Origin: Carboxydocella thermautotrophica
GTDB lineage: Bacteria > Bacillota > GCA-003054495 > Carboxydocellales > Carboxydocellaceae
Direction of reading: 5' to 3'
DNA length: 64,000 bases
Assembly (NCBI GenBank): GCA_003054495.1
Contig: CP028514.1
Location: forward strand, 980,501 to 1,044,500
Shown: positions 36,016 to 43,993 of the stretch, in pieces
Position numbering within the stretch: the first letter of the stretch is position 1
Layout of the letters: each line of letters opens with the position of its first letter
Position numbers and translations under genes: made by a program
Notes under the pieces: generated by a model
What the model saw: only the letters and a program-made list of their open reading frames with translations
The model's database searches: none
What the model was told of the DNA's origin: nothing

Positions 36016-38150
36016 TGACCGAGCAATTTAAACAGTCGATTGAACAGGCCCTGCACAATCCCAATCTGACCGGAGCGCTGGGTCGGTTTTCCGAGGCCTA
36101 TGTCATCAGCCGGGCCAAAGCCTATGAAGGGATTGATTTTGAAGCTTTGCGCAGTCGTATAGCCGAAATCAAGGGAGGAGCGGCTGAACGGCTGGAAGAG
36201 CTGGCCCAGCAGTTTCAGCGAGAGGCGGAAGCCAGGGGAGCAAAAGTCTTTCGGACCAGCAGTCCCCAGGCGGTAAAGGAATATATATTAAACCTGGCCC
36301 GGGAAAAGGGAGTCAAACTGGTGGTCAAATCCAAGTCCATGGCCTCTGAGGAGATTCACCTCAATCCCTATCTGGAACAGGCCGGACTGACAGTGAAGGA
36401 GACTGACCTGGGGGAATGGATTATCCAGCTAGCTGGCCAAAAGCCCTCTCATATGGTGATGCCAGCAATTCACATGACCAAAGAAGAAGTGGCGGATTTG
36501 TTCAGCAAAGAAGTTCAGGAACGCCTTACCAGTGATATTCCGCGCCTGGTCAAGGTGGCCCGCCAGGAACTGCGCCAGTATTTTCTGGCAGCGGATATGG
36601 GCATTTCCGGGGCCAATATAGCAGTAGCGGAAACGGGCACCCTGGTGCTGGTGACCAATGAAGGGAATGCCCGGCTGGTCACTACTTTGCCCCGCATCCA
36701 TGTGGCCATAGTAGGGCTGGAAAAACTGGTTCCCTCTTTTACCGATATAGCTCCGATTCTGCAGGCGCTGCCCCGCAGTGCTACCGGGCAATTGCTGACC
36801 AGCTATGTTTCCATGATCACCGGGTCCACCCCCAATCCCGACGGGTCGGGAAAAGAACTGCACATCATCCTCATGGATAATCGCCGCTCGGAAATGGCCC
36901 GGGATCCCAAATTCAAGGAAGCTCTGCAGTGTATCCGCTGCGCTTCCTGTCTCAATGTTTGTCCTGTTTACCGGCTGGTAGGGGGCCACGTTTTCGGGCA
37001 TGTTTATGCTGGTGGCATTGGCACCATCTTGACAGCCTGGTTTGATGAGCTGAAGAAATCGGAAGAAATTCAGGGCCTTTGTATCATGTGTGGACGCTGC
37101 CGGGAAGTCTGTCCGGGCAAAATCGATATCCCGGAATTGATTGTGGAAATCCGGCGGCGGCTGGTCAAGGAAGAGGGGCAATCCCTGACTCAGAAGGCCA
37201 TCTTTTCCGGGGTATTAAGCAATCGCCGCCTCTTTCATTCCCTGTTGCGGGCAGCATCCCTGGCGCAAAAACCCTTTGCCAGGGGAGGTTTTATCCGGCA
37301 TTTACCTCTGTTTTTCTCCGGGCTGGCTGAGTTTCGCAGTTTACCCACCATTGCTGAAACGCCGTTGCGAGACCGGGTGAAGCAGATTAAACAAACCCCT
37401 GCTAGGGAAAAAGCAGTTTTTTATGCTGGCTGCCTGATTGATTTCGCCTATCCGCAGATGGGAGAAGCGGTCATCAAGGTATTGAACAAAGCAGGAATAG
37501 AAGTAGTTTTTCCGGAAGGGCAGACCTGCTGCGGAGCGCCGGCCCGCTACAACGGGGCTTTCGAAGTAGCGGCCCAGAATGCAGTGGATAACCTGAAAGC
37601 CCTGCTGTCAACCGAGGCAAGTTATGTGGTTTCCGCCTGTCCTACCTGTACCGCGGCCTTAAAACATGAATTCATCAGCACCCTGGAAACCCAGGGGCGG
37701 CAGGAATGGTTGTCCCGGGCCAGAGAACTGGCAGCTAAAACGGTGGATTTCTCAAGTCTGGTGAAAAAATTGGTGGATGAAGGACGGCTGACTCTGCTGG
37801 AAGGCGAGACACTGGAAAAGGTGACATACCACGACTCCTGCCATTTAAAACGAACCCTGAAGGTATGGCAGCAACCACGGGAACTGTTGCAAAAAGCTGG
37901 ATACCAGCTGGCGGAAATGTTCGAAGCCGATATGTGCTGCGGTATGGGGGGGTCTTATTCCCTTAAATTCCCGGAAATCTCTGCCCCCATTCTGCAAAGG
38001 AAATTGCAGAATATCAAGAACACCGGCGCTACCACCGTGGCCATGGATTGTCCTGGCTGTGTGATGCAGATTGCCGGCGGTTTCGATAAACAAGGGGAAG
38101 GGATTCGGGTCAAGCATACAGCTGAACTTCTTGCGGAAAAATTAAAATAA
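36015..38150 (+). CDS. ldhH: L-lactate dehydrogenase large subunit, LutB-LutA fusion (LdhH)
   Basis: This 711-residue protein joins a LutB-type LUD domain (about residues 1-300), two 4Fe-4S motifs (C306 in CIRCASCLNVCP; C356 in CIMCGRCREVCP) and a LutA-like pair of CCG domains (C505-C506 in TCCGAPARYNGA; C641-C642 in CCGMGGSY). B. subtilis LutB is about 475 residues and LutA a separate protein, so this is the fused form, as in the 717-residue LdhH of Desulfovibrio. It would oxidise L-lactate to pyruvate with LdhG. It is encoded directly after ldhG. Fusion is seen in the sequence; electron acceptor is unknown. Confidence 0.9.
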   Translation: MTEQFKQSIEQALHNPNLTGALGRFSEAYVISRAKAYEGIDFEALRSRIAEIKGGAAERLEELAQQFQREAEARGAKVFRTSSPQAVKEYILNLAREKGVKLVVKSKSMASEEIHLNPYLEQAGLTVKETDLGEWIIQLAGQKPSHMVMPAIHMTKEEVADLFSKEVQERLTSDIPRLVKVARQELRQYFLAADMGISGANIAVAETGTLVLVTNEGNARLVTTLPRIHVAIVGLEKLVPSFTDIAPILQALPRSATGQLLTSYVSMITGSTPNPDGSGKELHIILMDNRRSEMARDPKFKEALQCIRCASCLNVCPVYRLVGGHVFGHVYAGGIGTILTAWFDELKKSEEIQGLCIMCGRCREVCPGKIDIPELIVEIRRRLVKEEGQSLTQKAIFSGVLSNRRLFHSLLRAASLAQKPFARGGFIRHLPLFFSGLAEFRSLPTIAETPLRDRVKQIKQTPAREKAVFYAGCLIDFAYPQMGEAVIKVLNKAGIEVVFPEGQTCCGAPARYNGAFEVAAQNAVDNLKALLSTEASYVVSACPTCTAALKHEFISTLETQGRQEWLSRARELAAKTVDFSSLVKKLVDEGRLTLLEGETLEKVTYHDSCHLKRTLKVWQQPRELLQKAGYQLAEMFEADMCCGMGGSYSLKFPEISAPILQRKLQNIKNTGATTVAMDCPGCVMQIAGGFDKQGEGIRVKHTAELLAEKLK

Positions 38151-38230
38151 AAAATCCCCTGCGTCTGAAGGAACTTGCCCCGCTTGTGTAGAAAATATTT
38201 TAATATTCTGTTCTTGCAGGGGGTAAAGTT

Positions 38231-38941
38231 ATGGAATTTCGGCCTATAAAGCCCAAAAAAATATATGAGGAAATTGTCGAACAGATCAGGGATTTGATGG
38301 CGGAAGGCGATTTGAAACCGGGAGATAAACTCCTGTCCGAACGGGAATTAGCGGAAAAACTGCAAGTCAGCCGGGCTTCGGTGAGGGAAGCCCTCAGAGC
38401 CCTGGAAATGATGGGTTTTGTGGAAATACGCACCGGTGAGGGCACCTTTGTGCGGGAAGCCTGTAGTGACGCCATCATCCAGCCCCTGGCCATGTTTCTC
38501 TCCATCGAGCGGGGCAATTTCTTTGAAATTTATGAAGTGCGGAAAATATTCGAAACGGCGGCAGCGCGTTTGGCTGCGGAACGGGCTACACCGGAGGAAA
38601 TCCAGAAGATAGAAGAAGCGCTGAAACAGATGGAAGATAATGTGGCAGATTTCGAGAAAGGGGAAGTTAGTGATACCGCCTTTCATTATGCCATTGCCGA
38701 AGCCACCCATAACGGTTGGCTGGTGCGATTGATGCGTACCATTTCCGACTCCTTTCACAGTGCAATAGTAGCGGCCCGCAAGCAGTTGTTCCTGACTCCG
38801 GGAAACGGGGAAAAGCTAATGGAACAGCACCGCCGCATTTATGATGCCATCCGGAACAAACAGCCCCAGGCGGCGGAGCGGGCCATGCTGGATCATCTCC
38901 TCTTTGCTGAGGCGGAACTGGCCAAAAAGATCAAAGAATAA
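38231..38941 (+). CDS. FadR-family GntR transcriptional regulator
   Basis: This 236-residue regulator has an N-terminal winged helix-turn-helix (RDLMAEGDLKPGDKLLSERE, then LQVSRASVREALRALEMMG) and an all-helical FCD ligand domain. It resembles LutR/LldR and PdhR, repressors released by lactate or pyruvate. The gene sits behind ldhH, and TGGT-N3-rCCA operators lie before lldP and glcD, so it is the likely repressor of the lactate genes. The RBS AGGGGG could be masked by CCCCTGC (38156-38162) pairing with GCAGGGG (38216-38222). ATG 38231 is the only good start. Confidence 0.88.
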   Translation: MEFRPIKPKKIYEEIVEQIRDLMAEGDLKPGDKLLSERELAEKLQVSRASVREALRALEMMGFVEIRTGEGTFVREACSDAIIQPLAMFLSIERGNFFEIYEVRKIFETAAARLAAERATPEEIQKIEEALKQMEDNVADFEKGEVSDTAFHYAIAEATHNGWLVRLMRTISDSFHSAIVAARKQLFLTPGNGEKLMEQHRRIYDAIRNKQPQAAERAMLDHLLFAEAELAKKIKE

Positions 38942-38965
38942 TTGCTAGACTGGAGGGGAAGAAAA

Positions 38966-39979
38966 ATGGACTTGGCAGCTATCAGAAAAAACGCCAGGGA
39001 AAAATTACAGGGCTATTGCCGGGTTTGTCCGGTTTGTGATGGGCGGGCCTGTGCCGGTGAAGTACCAGGGATGGGAGGTCTGGGCACTGGTAGTGCTTTT
39101 CGAGCCAATCTGGAGGCCCTGGCAGCCTATCGCTTCAACATGCGGACTATTCATGAAGTTAAAGAGCCAGATACTACCCTGGAGCTATGGGGAGAAAAAC
39201 TGGCCCTACCAGTACTGGCAGCACCCATGACCGGCACTCCTTATAATATGGGTGGCCAGTTAACCGAGGAAGAATTTATCGAGTATATTATTGCCGGGTC
39301 CTTGCAAGCCGGTACGCTGGGCATGAGCGGTGATGGAGCTGACCCGACCATGTATGACAGCGGCCTGAAAGCCATTGCCAGACACCAGGGGAAAGGCATT
39401 GCCATTATCAAACCGCGGGCCCAGGAGGAAATCATCAAGCGCATCCGCCAGGCAGAGGCAGCCGGGGCGCTGGCTGTTGGTGTGGATATAGATGGCGCTG
39501 GCCTGATCACCATGGCCCTCAAAGGGCAACCGGTAGGCCCCAAAACCCTGGCGGAAATCAAAGAGCTGGTAGAAGCTACAACATTGCCCTTCATTCTCAA
39601 GGGCATCATGACTCCGGAAGAGGCAGAACTGGCTGTGGAGGCAGGAGCTAAAGCCATAGTAGTTTCCAATCATGGTGGAAGGGTACTGGATTTCACACCG
39701 GGAGCTGCCGAAGTATTGCCGGAAATCGCCAGCCGGGTCAAGGGCAAAGTGCTGATTTTTGCCGATGGGGGAGTACGCAGCGGGGCCGATGTCCTGAAAC
39801 TGCTGGCCCTGGGGGCAGATGCCGTTCTGGTAGGCCGTCCTCTGGTAGTGGGAGCTTTTGGGGGCGGTCAGGAAGGAGTTGCCTTCCTGCTCAACAAAAT
39901 GAAAGGCGAACTGGTTCAGACTATGCTTTTGACCGGAACTGCCTCGGTTAAAAATGTAAAGCGGGAAATCCTGTTCTAA
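38966..39979 (+). CDS. FMN-dependent alpha-hydroxy-acid dehydrogenase/oxidase
   Basis: This 337-residue TIM-barrel flavoprotein belongs to the lactate oxidase/LldD family. Visible motifs are PVLAAPMTGTPYN, IIKPRAQEEI, GVDIDGAGL, PFILKGIMTPEEAELA, AIVVSNHGGRVLDFTPG (catalytic His and Arg) and GGVRSGADVLKLLALGADAVLVGRPL. The N-terminus bears an unusual C-x2-C-x2-C-x4-C cluster (CRVCPVCDGRAC), found in clostridial members. ATG 38966 follows GGAGGGGA; an upstream TTG frame start is less likely. Being last in the lactate cluster it probably oxidises a 2-hydroxy acid, but isopentenyl diphosphate isomerase-like relatives exist, so the substrate is open. Confidence 0.85.
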   Translation: MDLAAIRKNAREKLQGYCRVCPVCDGRACAGEVPGMGGLGTGSAFRANLEALAAYRFNMRTIHEVKEPDTTLELWGEKLALPVLAAPMTGTPYNMGGQLTEEEFIEYIIAGSLQAGTLGMSGDGADPTMYDSGLKAIARHQGKGIAIIKPRAQEEIIKRIRQAEAAGALAVGVDIDGAGLITMALKGQPVGPKTLAEIKELVEATTLPFILKGIMTPEEAELAVEAGAKAIVVSNHGGRVLDFTPGAAEVLPEIASRVKGKVLIFADGGVRSGADVLKLLALGADAVLVGRPLVVGAFGGGQEGVAFLLNKMKGELVQTMLLTGTASVKNVKREILF

Positions 39980-40025
39980 AAAACAAGACCGGAAGCGCAG
40001 AGGGCGTTTCCGGTTTTGTTTTTTA
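39978..40025 (+). terminator. Terminator of the lactate cluster
   Basis: A 20-bp stem with two G-T pairs (39978-39997 with 40005-40024) has A-rich and T-rich ends, so it can act in either direction. It overlaps the stop codon. Confidence 0.9.
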
Positions 40026-40054
40026 GATAAAAAAGTAAATACAAGTTATATAAT

Positions 40055-40303
40055 TTGCATAAATTATACAGAAGCATTTTCAGTTATCTGACGGTAGGCG
40101 GTTTCCCTGAACTTGCCTTGTCGAAAGACGATTATTATGCCCAGAGGATGCTACGGGAAGATGTAGTGGATAAGGTATTAAAGCGAGACATTCCGTCGCT
40201 ATTTAACATCCGTAATGCGGCAGTTCTGGAGAAAGTGTTCCTATACCTGTGTTTTAACTCATCTCAAATTATTAATATTACGACGATGAGTAAGGCGAAA
40301 TAG
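40055..40303 (+). pseudogene. Remnant of a DUF4143-type AAA ATPase
   Basis: An 82-residue frame resembles the middle of AAA_14/DUF4143 ATP-binding proteins (YLTVGGFPE, then a KRDIPSLFNI-like segment and SSQIINITTMSK). The upstream frame is closed by a stop near 40028 and the downstream by 40303, while the family is about 400 residues with an N-terminal Walker A. Both ends are therefore lost and the copy is dead. Such ATPases are frequent, mobile and lineage-specific. Confidence 0.65.
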
Positions 40304-40493
40304 TTGCTGCCATTGTCGTAACCAAAAGGCCGAAGGATTTCGGCGTGATGCCTCATCCTACCAGAATACCTATTATGCGAATCCCAGCCCACGTTTTTTT
40401 GTATTTATTAGGGCATGCTGAAAAGACTCGTATGAGTTGACAGTGGGTAGTTGCGGTTAAAATAAAACACAAAAGGAACAAGGAGGACTGACA
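40304..40493 (+). other. Intergenic region with possible promoter
   Basis: No gene is seen. A small hairpin GCCGAAGGATTTCGGC lies near 40330. TTGACA (40437-40442) with TAAAAT (40458-40463) at 15 bp spacing may be the promoter for the next gene; the spacing is short. No clear transposon end was found. Confidence 0.4.
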
Positions 40494-41012
40494 ATGAAAA
40501 AGGGTTTACCCCTCTTTTTAGCGCTAATTCTATTTACTGGCCTTGCCTTTTTTTATCTCTACCGTGATGCGGGATTACCGCGAGGGGCAGAAAACCTGCT
40601 GCAGCAACCTCAGCGAAAAGTGGGATTGAGACCGGAAAATCCGGCACCTCAGCTGCCCCTGCCGCCTCATCCCCTGGGGAGAGCAGGTACCGCGGGGAAG
40701 GCTCCGGCCACTCCGGCTGATGGGGCTCAGGCTGCTGCCGCCTGGGAACAATTCCTGGCAAAAAAACCGGGGATAGAACAACCGGTGGTAGTTATCTGGC
40801 ATAACCGGATCTATATCGCTGTTCCTGAACTGACGCCGGAAAGCGAGCAGAAAATCAGGAAGATAGTCAAGGAACAGGAACCCGGCTGGCAAGAGGTGAT
40901 CATAACCAGTAGCCCGGAAAACCGGGCCAGATTGCAAAAAATAGCTGCTGCCATTCGTCAGGGACGGATGGCAGCGGACTTTGCCAGTGAATTAAGTCAG
41001 ATCAAATCCTGA
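40494..41012 (+). CDS. Membrane-anchored protein with YhcN/YlaJ-like domain
   Basis: This 172-residue protein has an N-terminal signal anchor (LPLFLALILFTGLAFFYL), a Pro/Ala-rich linker (about residues 30-80) and a C-terminal domain with the pattern of YhcN/YlaJ spore lipoproteins: a VVVIWHNRIYIAV strand, an acidic helix, VIITSSPENRARLQKIA and a closing IRQGR. No lipobox Cys is present, so it is anchored by the helix. RBS AAGGAGGA precedes ATG 40494. It converges with the lipoprotein gene, their stops being 2 nt apart. A spore or germination role is inferred only from the domain. Confidence 0.55.
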   Translation: MKKGLPLFLALILFTGLAFFYLYRDAGLPRGAENLLQQPQRKVGLRPENPAPQLPLPPHPLGRAGTAGKAPATPADGAQAAAAWEQFLAKKPGIEQPVVVIWHNRIYIAVPELTPESEQKIRKIVKEQEPGWQEVIITSSPENRARLQKIAAAIRQGRMAADFASELSQIKS

Positions 41013-41014
41013 AC

Positions 41015-41521
41015 TTATTGACCTGGTGGTGGGGTGGGGAGTTTGCTCAGTAACTCAGTGGACTGGACTAGATATTTTTTACCCACTTTAGTTATACGAA
41101 ACTTAAGGTAGACTTGACCTGTGCCTGCTGGTCCAATGGGGAAAAAGAGACTGTGGGTTACCACCAGCCGCTCATAGGAATCTCCTTCCAGTAAAGCCGC
41201 TTCAAAATCAGCGCGATTGAAGCGGATTGTTCCTATTTTATACTGGCGCGCTATTTTTTGCAGGGCAGCCGGATAACTAACCTCCAGCCAGCGGCGGTTG
41301 GCGGGACTGCTCATTTTTTTGGCTTTATCCAGCTGGTTTTTGGCGATCGCCCGTGCGTAGGCATCAGCAGTACCCATAATATCCAGGGGCAAGTCTTCTA
41401 CTGGCGTGGGCAGCTGGGCCAGAGGTGGTGGTTCGGCTGGTTTGGGCTTGCGCTGGGGGGTACAGGCAAAAAGTACAGGCATCAGCAATACAATTAAGAT
41501 AATAAAACGAATTTGGCGCAT
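41015..41521 (-). CDS. Hypothetical lipoprotein
   Basis: This 168-residue protein has a type II signal peptide with lipobox LFAC (FIILIVLLMPVLFAC), a Pro-rich linker (RKPKPAEPPPLAQLPTP) and a C-terminal domain of about 110 residues with an NTF2-like feel (ADAYARAIAKNQLDKAKKM, later VYLKFRITKVGKKYLVQS). The minus-strand ATG at 41521 is preceded by AAGGAGG; a longer frame to 41587 lacks an RBS and would hide the signal peptide. I do not recognise the family. It is divergent from the methyltransferase operon. Confidence 0.65.
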   Translation of the reverse strand: MRQIRFIILIVLLMPVLFACTPQRKPKPAEPPPLAQLPTPVEDLPLDIMGTADAYARAIAKNQLDKAKKMSSPANRRWLEVSYPAALQKIARQYKIGTIRFNRADFEAALLEGDSYERLVVTHSLFFPIGPAGTGQVYLKFRITKVGKKYLVQSTELLSKLPTPPPGQ

Positions 41522-41580
41522 AGGACTAACCTCCTTGTCCGGATTTACACTATTAGTATGTCCAAAAATTAAAATCGCTT

Positions 41581-41637
41581 TTGACATTTTCAGCGAAAAA
41601 ATGTTATAATATAGCTGTTGATACCCGGAGGGGGTAA
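41581..41637 (+). promoter_or_regulatory. Promoter and ATACCC-N5-GGGTAT operator of the methyltransferase/radical SAM operon
   Basis: TTGACA (41581-41586), 18 bp, TATAAT (41605-41610) is a consensus sigma-A promoter. The palindrome ATACCC-GGAGG-GGGTAA (41621-41637) lies just after the start point and contains the ribosome binding site of the first gene. It is one of five copies in this window and resembles CsoR/CstR-family operators. Confidence 0.8.
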
Positions 41638-41641
41638 CGGT

Positions 41642-42277
41642 ATGGAGAAAGAAATCATTCAGCGTTATACCAGAGAAGCAACAGCTTGCTCCAATCTGAG
41701 CTGTGGTTCCAATCTGGAGCTGGCTGATTTACAACCAGGTGAGTGGGTACTGGACCTTGGTTGCGGTCGTGGTGCTGATGTGCTGCGGGCTGTAGACCTG
41801 GTCAGGCCAGGAGGCAAAGCGGTTGGTCTGGATTTGACTCCAGCCATGCTGGAACAGGCGCGAGCAGCTGCCCGCCAGGAGGAGAAAGCAGAGGAATGTG
41901 AATTTATTCAAGGTGACCTGACCCGGCTGCCTTTTCCGGAGGCAACTTTTGACTGTGTGCTCAGCAACTGTGTGATTAACCATGTCCACGATAAATTTCG
42001 GGCCTACCGGGAAATCGCCCGGGTTCTGAAGCCGGGAGGCAGAATGGTAATCAGTGATGCTGTCTCGCTGGTACCACTGCCGGAGGAAGTAAAACAGGAT
42101 CCACAGGCCTGGGCCGATTGCTGGGGAGGAGCCATTACGGAAGAGGAATATCTGGCAGCCATTGAGGCGGCTGGTTTCCAGCAAATAGTTATCCTCAAAC
42201 GGCGAGAATACCTGAAGAACGGGTATCCTTTTGCTAGTTTGACCCTGCGTGCCAGTAAAGGCAGGGAAGGGAGGTGA
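41642..42277 (+). CDS. ArsM-like SAM-dependent methyltransferase
   Basis: This 211-residue class I methyltransferase has motif I VLDLGCGRGADVLRA, GLDLTPAMLEQAR and the arsenite methyltransferase-type segment LSNCVINHVHDKFRAYREIA. Cysteines C110 and C160 (ADCWGGAITEEEY) match two of the three As(III)-binding Cys of ArsM; C16 and C21 in ACSNLSCG add two more near the N-terminus. It is shorter than typical ArsM (about 260). ATG 41642 follows GGAGGGGG. It heads an operon with a Cys-rich peptide and a radical SAM/SPASM enzyme. It may methylate arsenic or another metalloid, or a thiol or peptide; the context favours a peptide or metal-thiolate product. Confidence 0.75.
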   Translation: MEKEIIQRYTREATACSNLSCGSNLELADLQPGEWVLDLGCGRGADVLRAVDLVRPGGKAVGLDLTPAMLEQARAAARQEEKAEECEFIQGDLTRLPFPEATFDCVLSNCVINHVHDKFRAYREIARVLKPGGRMVISDAVSLVPLPEEVKQDPQAWADCWGGAITEEEYLAAIEAAGFQQIVILKRREYLKNGYPFASLTLRASKGREGR

Positions 42278-42281
42278 CATT

Positions 42282-42389
42282 ATGCGTCCTGTAACCAAAA
42301 AACAGGAGAAAAAGTGCTGCAGCGGAGCCCTGAACCTGGCTCAGTGCTGTTCCAAACAATCCAAAGTGGTGGCTGGTTGCCACGACTAA
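42282..42389 (+). CDS. 35-aa Cys-rich peptide, candidate RiPP precursor
   Basis: This short gene has a strong RBS (GGGAGGTGACATT) 4 nt after the methyltransferase. The 35-residue product has a charged leader-like first third (RPVTKKQEKK) and a Cys-rich remainder with C12-C13, C22-C23 and C33, ending in G-C-H-D. Five Cys in 24 residues, location between a methyltransferase and a radical SAM/SPASM enzyme, and a hairpin after the stop all fit a ribosomally made, post-translationally modified peptide. I do not recognise the family (it is not SCIFF, which has six Cys in about 45 residues). It might instead be a small metal-binding protein. Confidence 0.65.
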   Translation: MRPVTKKQEKKCCSGALNLAQCCSKQSKVVAGCHD

Positions 42390-42399
42390 TCCAGTTTAA

Positions 42400-42446
42400 G
42401 GCAGGAGCCGGCAGTGACAGCTAAGCTGTCCTGTCGGCTGCTTGCC
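42400..42446 (+). promoter_or_regulatory. Intercistronic hairpin between peptide and radical SAM genes
   Basis: Three stacked helices form one hairpin: GGCA/TGCC (42400-42403 with 42443-42446), AGCCG/CGGCT (42406-42410 with 42435-42439) and GACAGC/GCTGTC (42416-42421 with 42425-42430). No T-run follows, so it is more likely an mRNA stabiliser or attenuator raising peptide over enzyme levels. Confidence 0.6.
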
Positions 42447-42462
42447 GTCAAGGAGGGCAAGC

Positions 42463-43815
42463 ATGTACTGGAGTAAATATAACCTGATTTTGCCTTTGTT
42501 CGAGGGCAAGGAATATGCCCTGGTCAATGCGCTCATGGGGCTGGTGGATTTTGCTACAGCGGAGGAAGGAGCGCAGCTGGAAGCCGCGGCAGCTGGTCGC
42601 TGGGAAGAGGTAGGACCGGAATTATTGAGTTATCTGCAGGACAGAGGTTATATCCTGCCTGATGCCACCAGTGAAAGCCTGTTGCTGGCTGATAAATATG
42701 GGGAATTTCAGCAGGAATTAGCCACTTCTCCCACCCATATTTTGTTAGTGCCTACCTATGCCTGTAACCTGGCCTGTACCTACTGTTTTCAGCAGGGCAT
42801 GAAAGAGGGAGAATTAGTCACTAAAGAAGTTGTGGATGCTTTTTTTCAACATATCAGCAGTAAATTTGGCCAGGAACAACCAAGGCCTTTTATTACTCTC
42901 TTTGGCGGTGAGCCGCTGATTGCCAGCCCCCGACAACTGGAAATTATTGATTATATTGCTCGTCAGGCAAAGACTAATGATTTCGAACTGGCTGCCGTAA
43001 CCAATGGGTACGACCTGGAGCAGTTTGTTCCATTATTCCAGGCCAGTGGGGTAAGGATCAAAGAAATCCAGGTGACTATCGATGGGCCCCAGGAAGTTCA
43101 CGATGCCCGTCGGGGTACAGCTGATGGTCGGGGTACTTTTGCTGAAATAATGAGAGGAATTAGGGCAGCGGTAGCGGCTGGTTTCCCCATCAATTTCCGG
43201 GTAGTAGTAGACAAAGAAAATTTACCTTCCCTCTTGCCCCTGGTGCGTTATCTGGAGGAACAGGGCTGGTTGGATTTGTCTCCTGGCCAGTTTAAAACTC
43301 AGCTGGGAAGAAATTATGAACTTTATGATTGCTACGCCAGGCCCCAGCATTTGTTCAACCGTCTGGAAATGTGGGCTGCTTATGCCGCTCTGGCTAAAAA
43401 AGAACCCCTCTTGCAAAAATTCCATCAGCCGGATTTCAAAGGCATCCGTTACCTGATAGAAAACGGAGAAATGCTGGTACCGGCTTTTGATACCTGTCCT
43501 GCAGCCAAAAAAGAATGGGTTTTTGATCTGCACGGCTATATTTATGGTTGTACCGCCACTGCCGGTCGGGCGGAGCATCGGCTGGGCACTTTCTGGCCGG
43601 AAGTGATATATGACCAGGAAGCCGTCAGACCCTGGCAAACCCGGAATGTGCTGACAATCCCAGAGTGTCGGGATTGTGCCGTAGCCCATGTTTGCGGCGG
43701 GGGATGCGGGGCGGTAGCCTGGAGTCGAACTGGCAAGGTTCAGGCACCGGACTGCAGACCGATTAAAGAACTTTATACCCTTGGTTTAGAATATTACCGG
43801 GATAAACTGGGGTAA
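42463..43815 (+). CDS. Radical SAM/SPASM peptide maturase-like enzyme
   Basis: This 450-residue protein has an N-terminal domain of about 95 residues (possibly peptide-recognising), the radical SAM motif C101-x3-C105-x2-C108 in YACNLACTYCFQQGM, FGGEPLIASPRQL and QVTIDGPQEVHDARRG, and a C-terminal SPASM region with Cys near 345 and 364 and in IPECRDCAVAHVCGGGCG, ending PDCRPIKELY. This layout is that of anSME/thioether-forming peptide maturases. ATG 42463 follows AAGGAGG. With the Cys-rich peptide just upstream, formation of Cys thioether crosslinks is a plausible reaction, not shown. It is followed after 22 nt by a 51-residue Cys protein. Confidence 0.85.
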   Translation: MYWSKYNLILPLFEGKEYALVNALMGLVDFATAEEGAQLEAAAAGRWEEVGPELLSYLQDRGYILPDATSESLLLADKYGEFQQELATSPTHILLVPTYACNLACTYCFQQGMKEGELVTKEVVDAFFQHISSKFGQEQPRPFITLFGGEPLIASPRQLEIIDYIARQAKTNDFELAAVTNGYDLEQFVPLFQASGVRIKEIQVTIDGPQEVHDARRGTADGRGTFAEIMRGIRAAVAAGFPINFRVVVDKENLPSLLPLVRYLEEQGWLDLSPGQFKTQLGRNYELYDCYARPQHLFNRLEMWAAYAALAKKEPLLQKFHQPDFKGIRYLIENGEMLVPAFDTCPAAKKEWVFDLHGYIYGCTATAGRAEHRLGTFWPEVIYDQEAVRPWQTRNVLTIPECRDCAVAHVCGGGCGAVAWSRTGKVQAPDCRPIKELYTLGLEYYRDKLG

Positions 43816-43837
43816 ACTAAGTCCGGAGGTGAGACCT

Positions 43838-43993
43838 GTGCCACAGGTAGTGCTGACGGAAGCGGAACGGGGTATTCTGGTGCAGGCGGCCCGCTATTGT
43901 TTGCAAAAATGCCGGGGTGGTGGGCCAGCTGCAGGTTGTGAAGATTGCAGTTTATTAGAGCGGGCATTAGGAAAACTGGAACAGGCCACCTGA
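43838..43993 (+). CDS. 51-aa four-Cys protein
   Basis: GTG 43838 after CCGGAGGTGAG opens a 51-residue frame with C21-x3-C25 and C34-x2-C37 between two amphipathic helices (LTEAERGILVQAARY and SLLERALGKLEQ). The pattern suggests a small zinc or Fe-S binding fold. It ends inside the palindromic terminator, so it is the last gene of the methyltransferase-peptide-maturase operon. It could be an accessory or carrier protein of that pathway, or a second substrate. No family recognised. Confidence 0.6.
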   Translation: MPQVVLTEAERGILVQAARYCLQKCRGGGPAAGCEDCSLLERALGKLEQAT

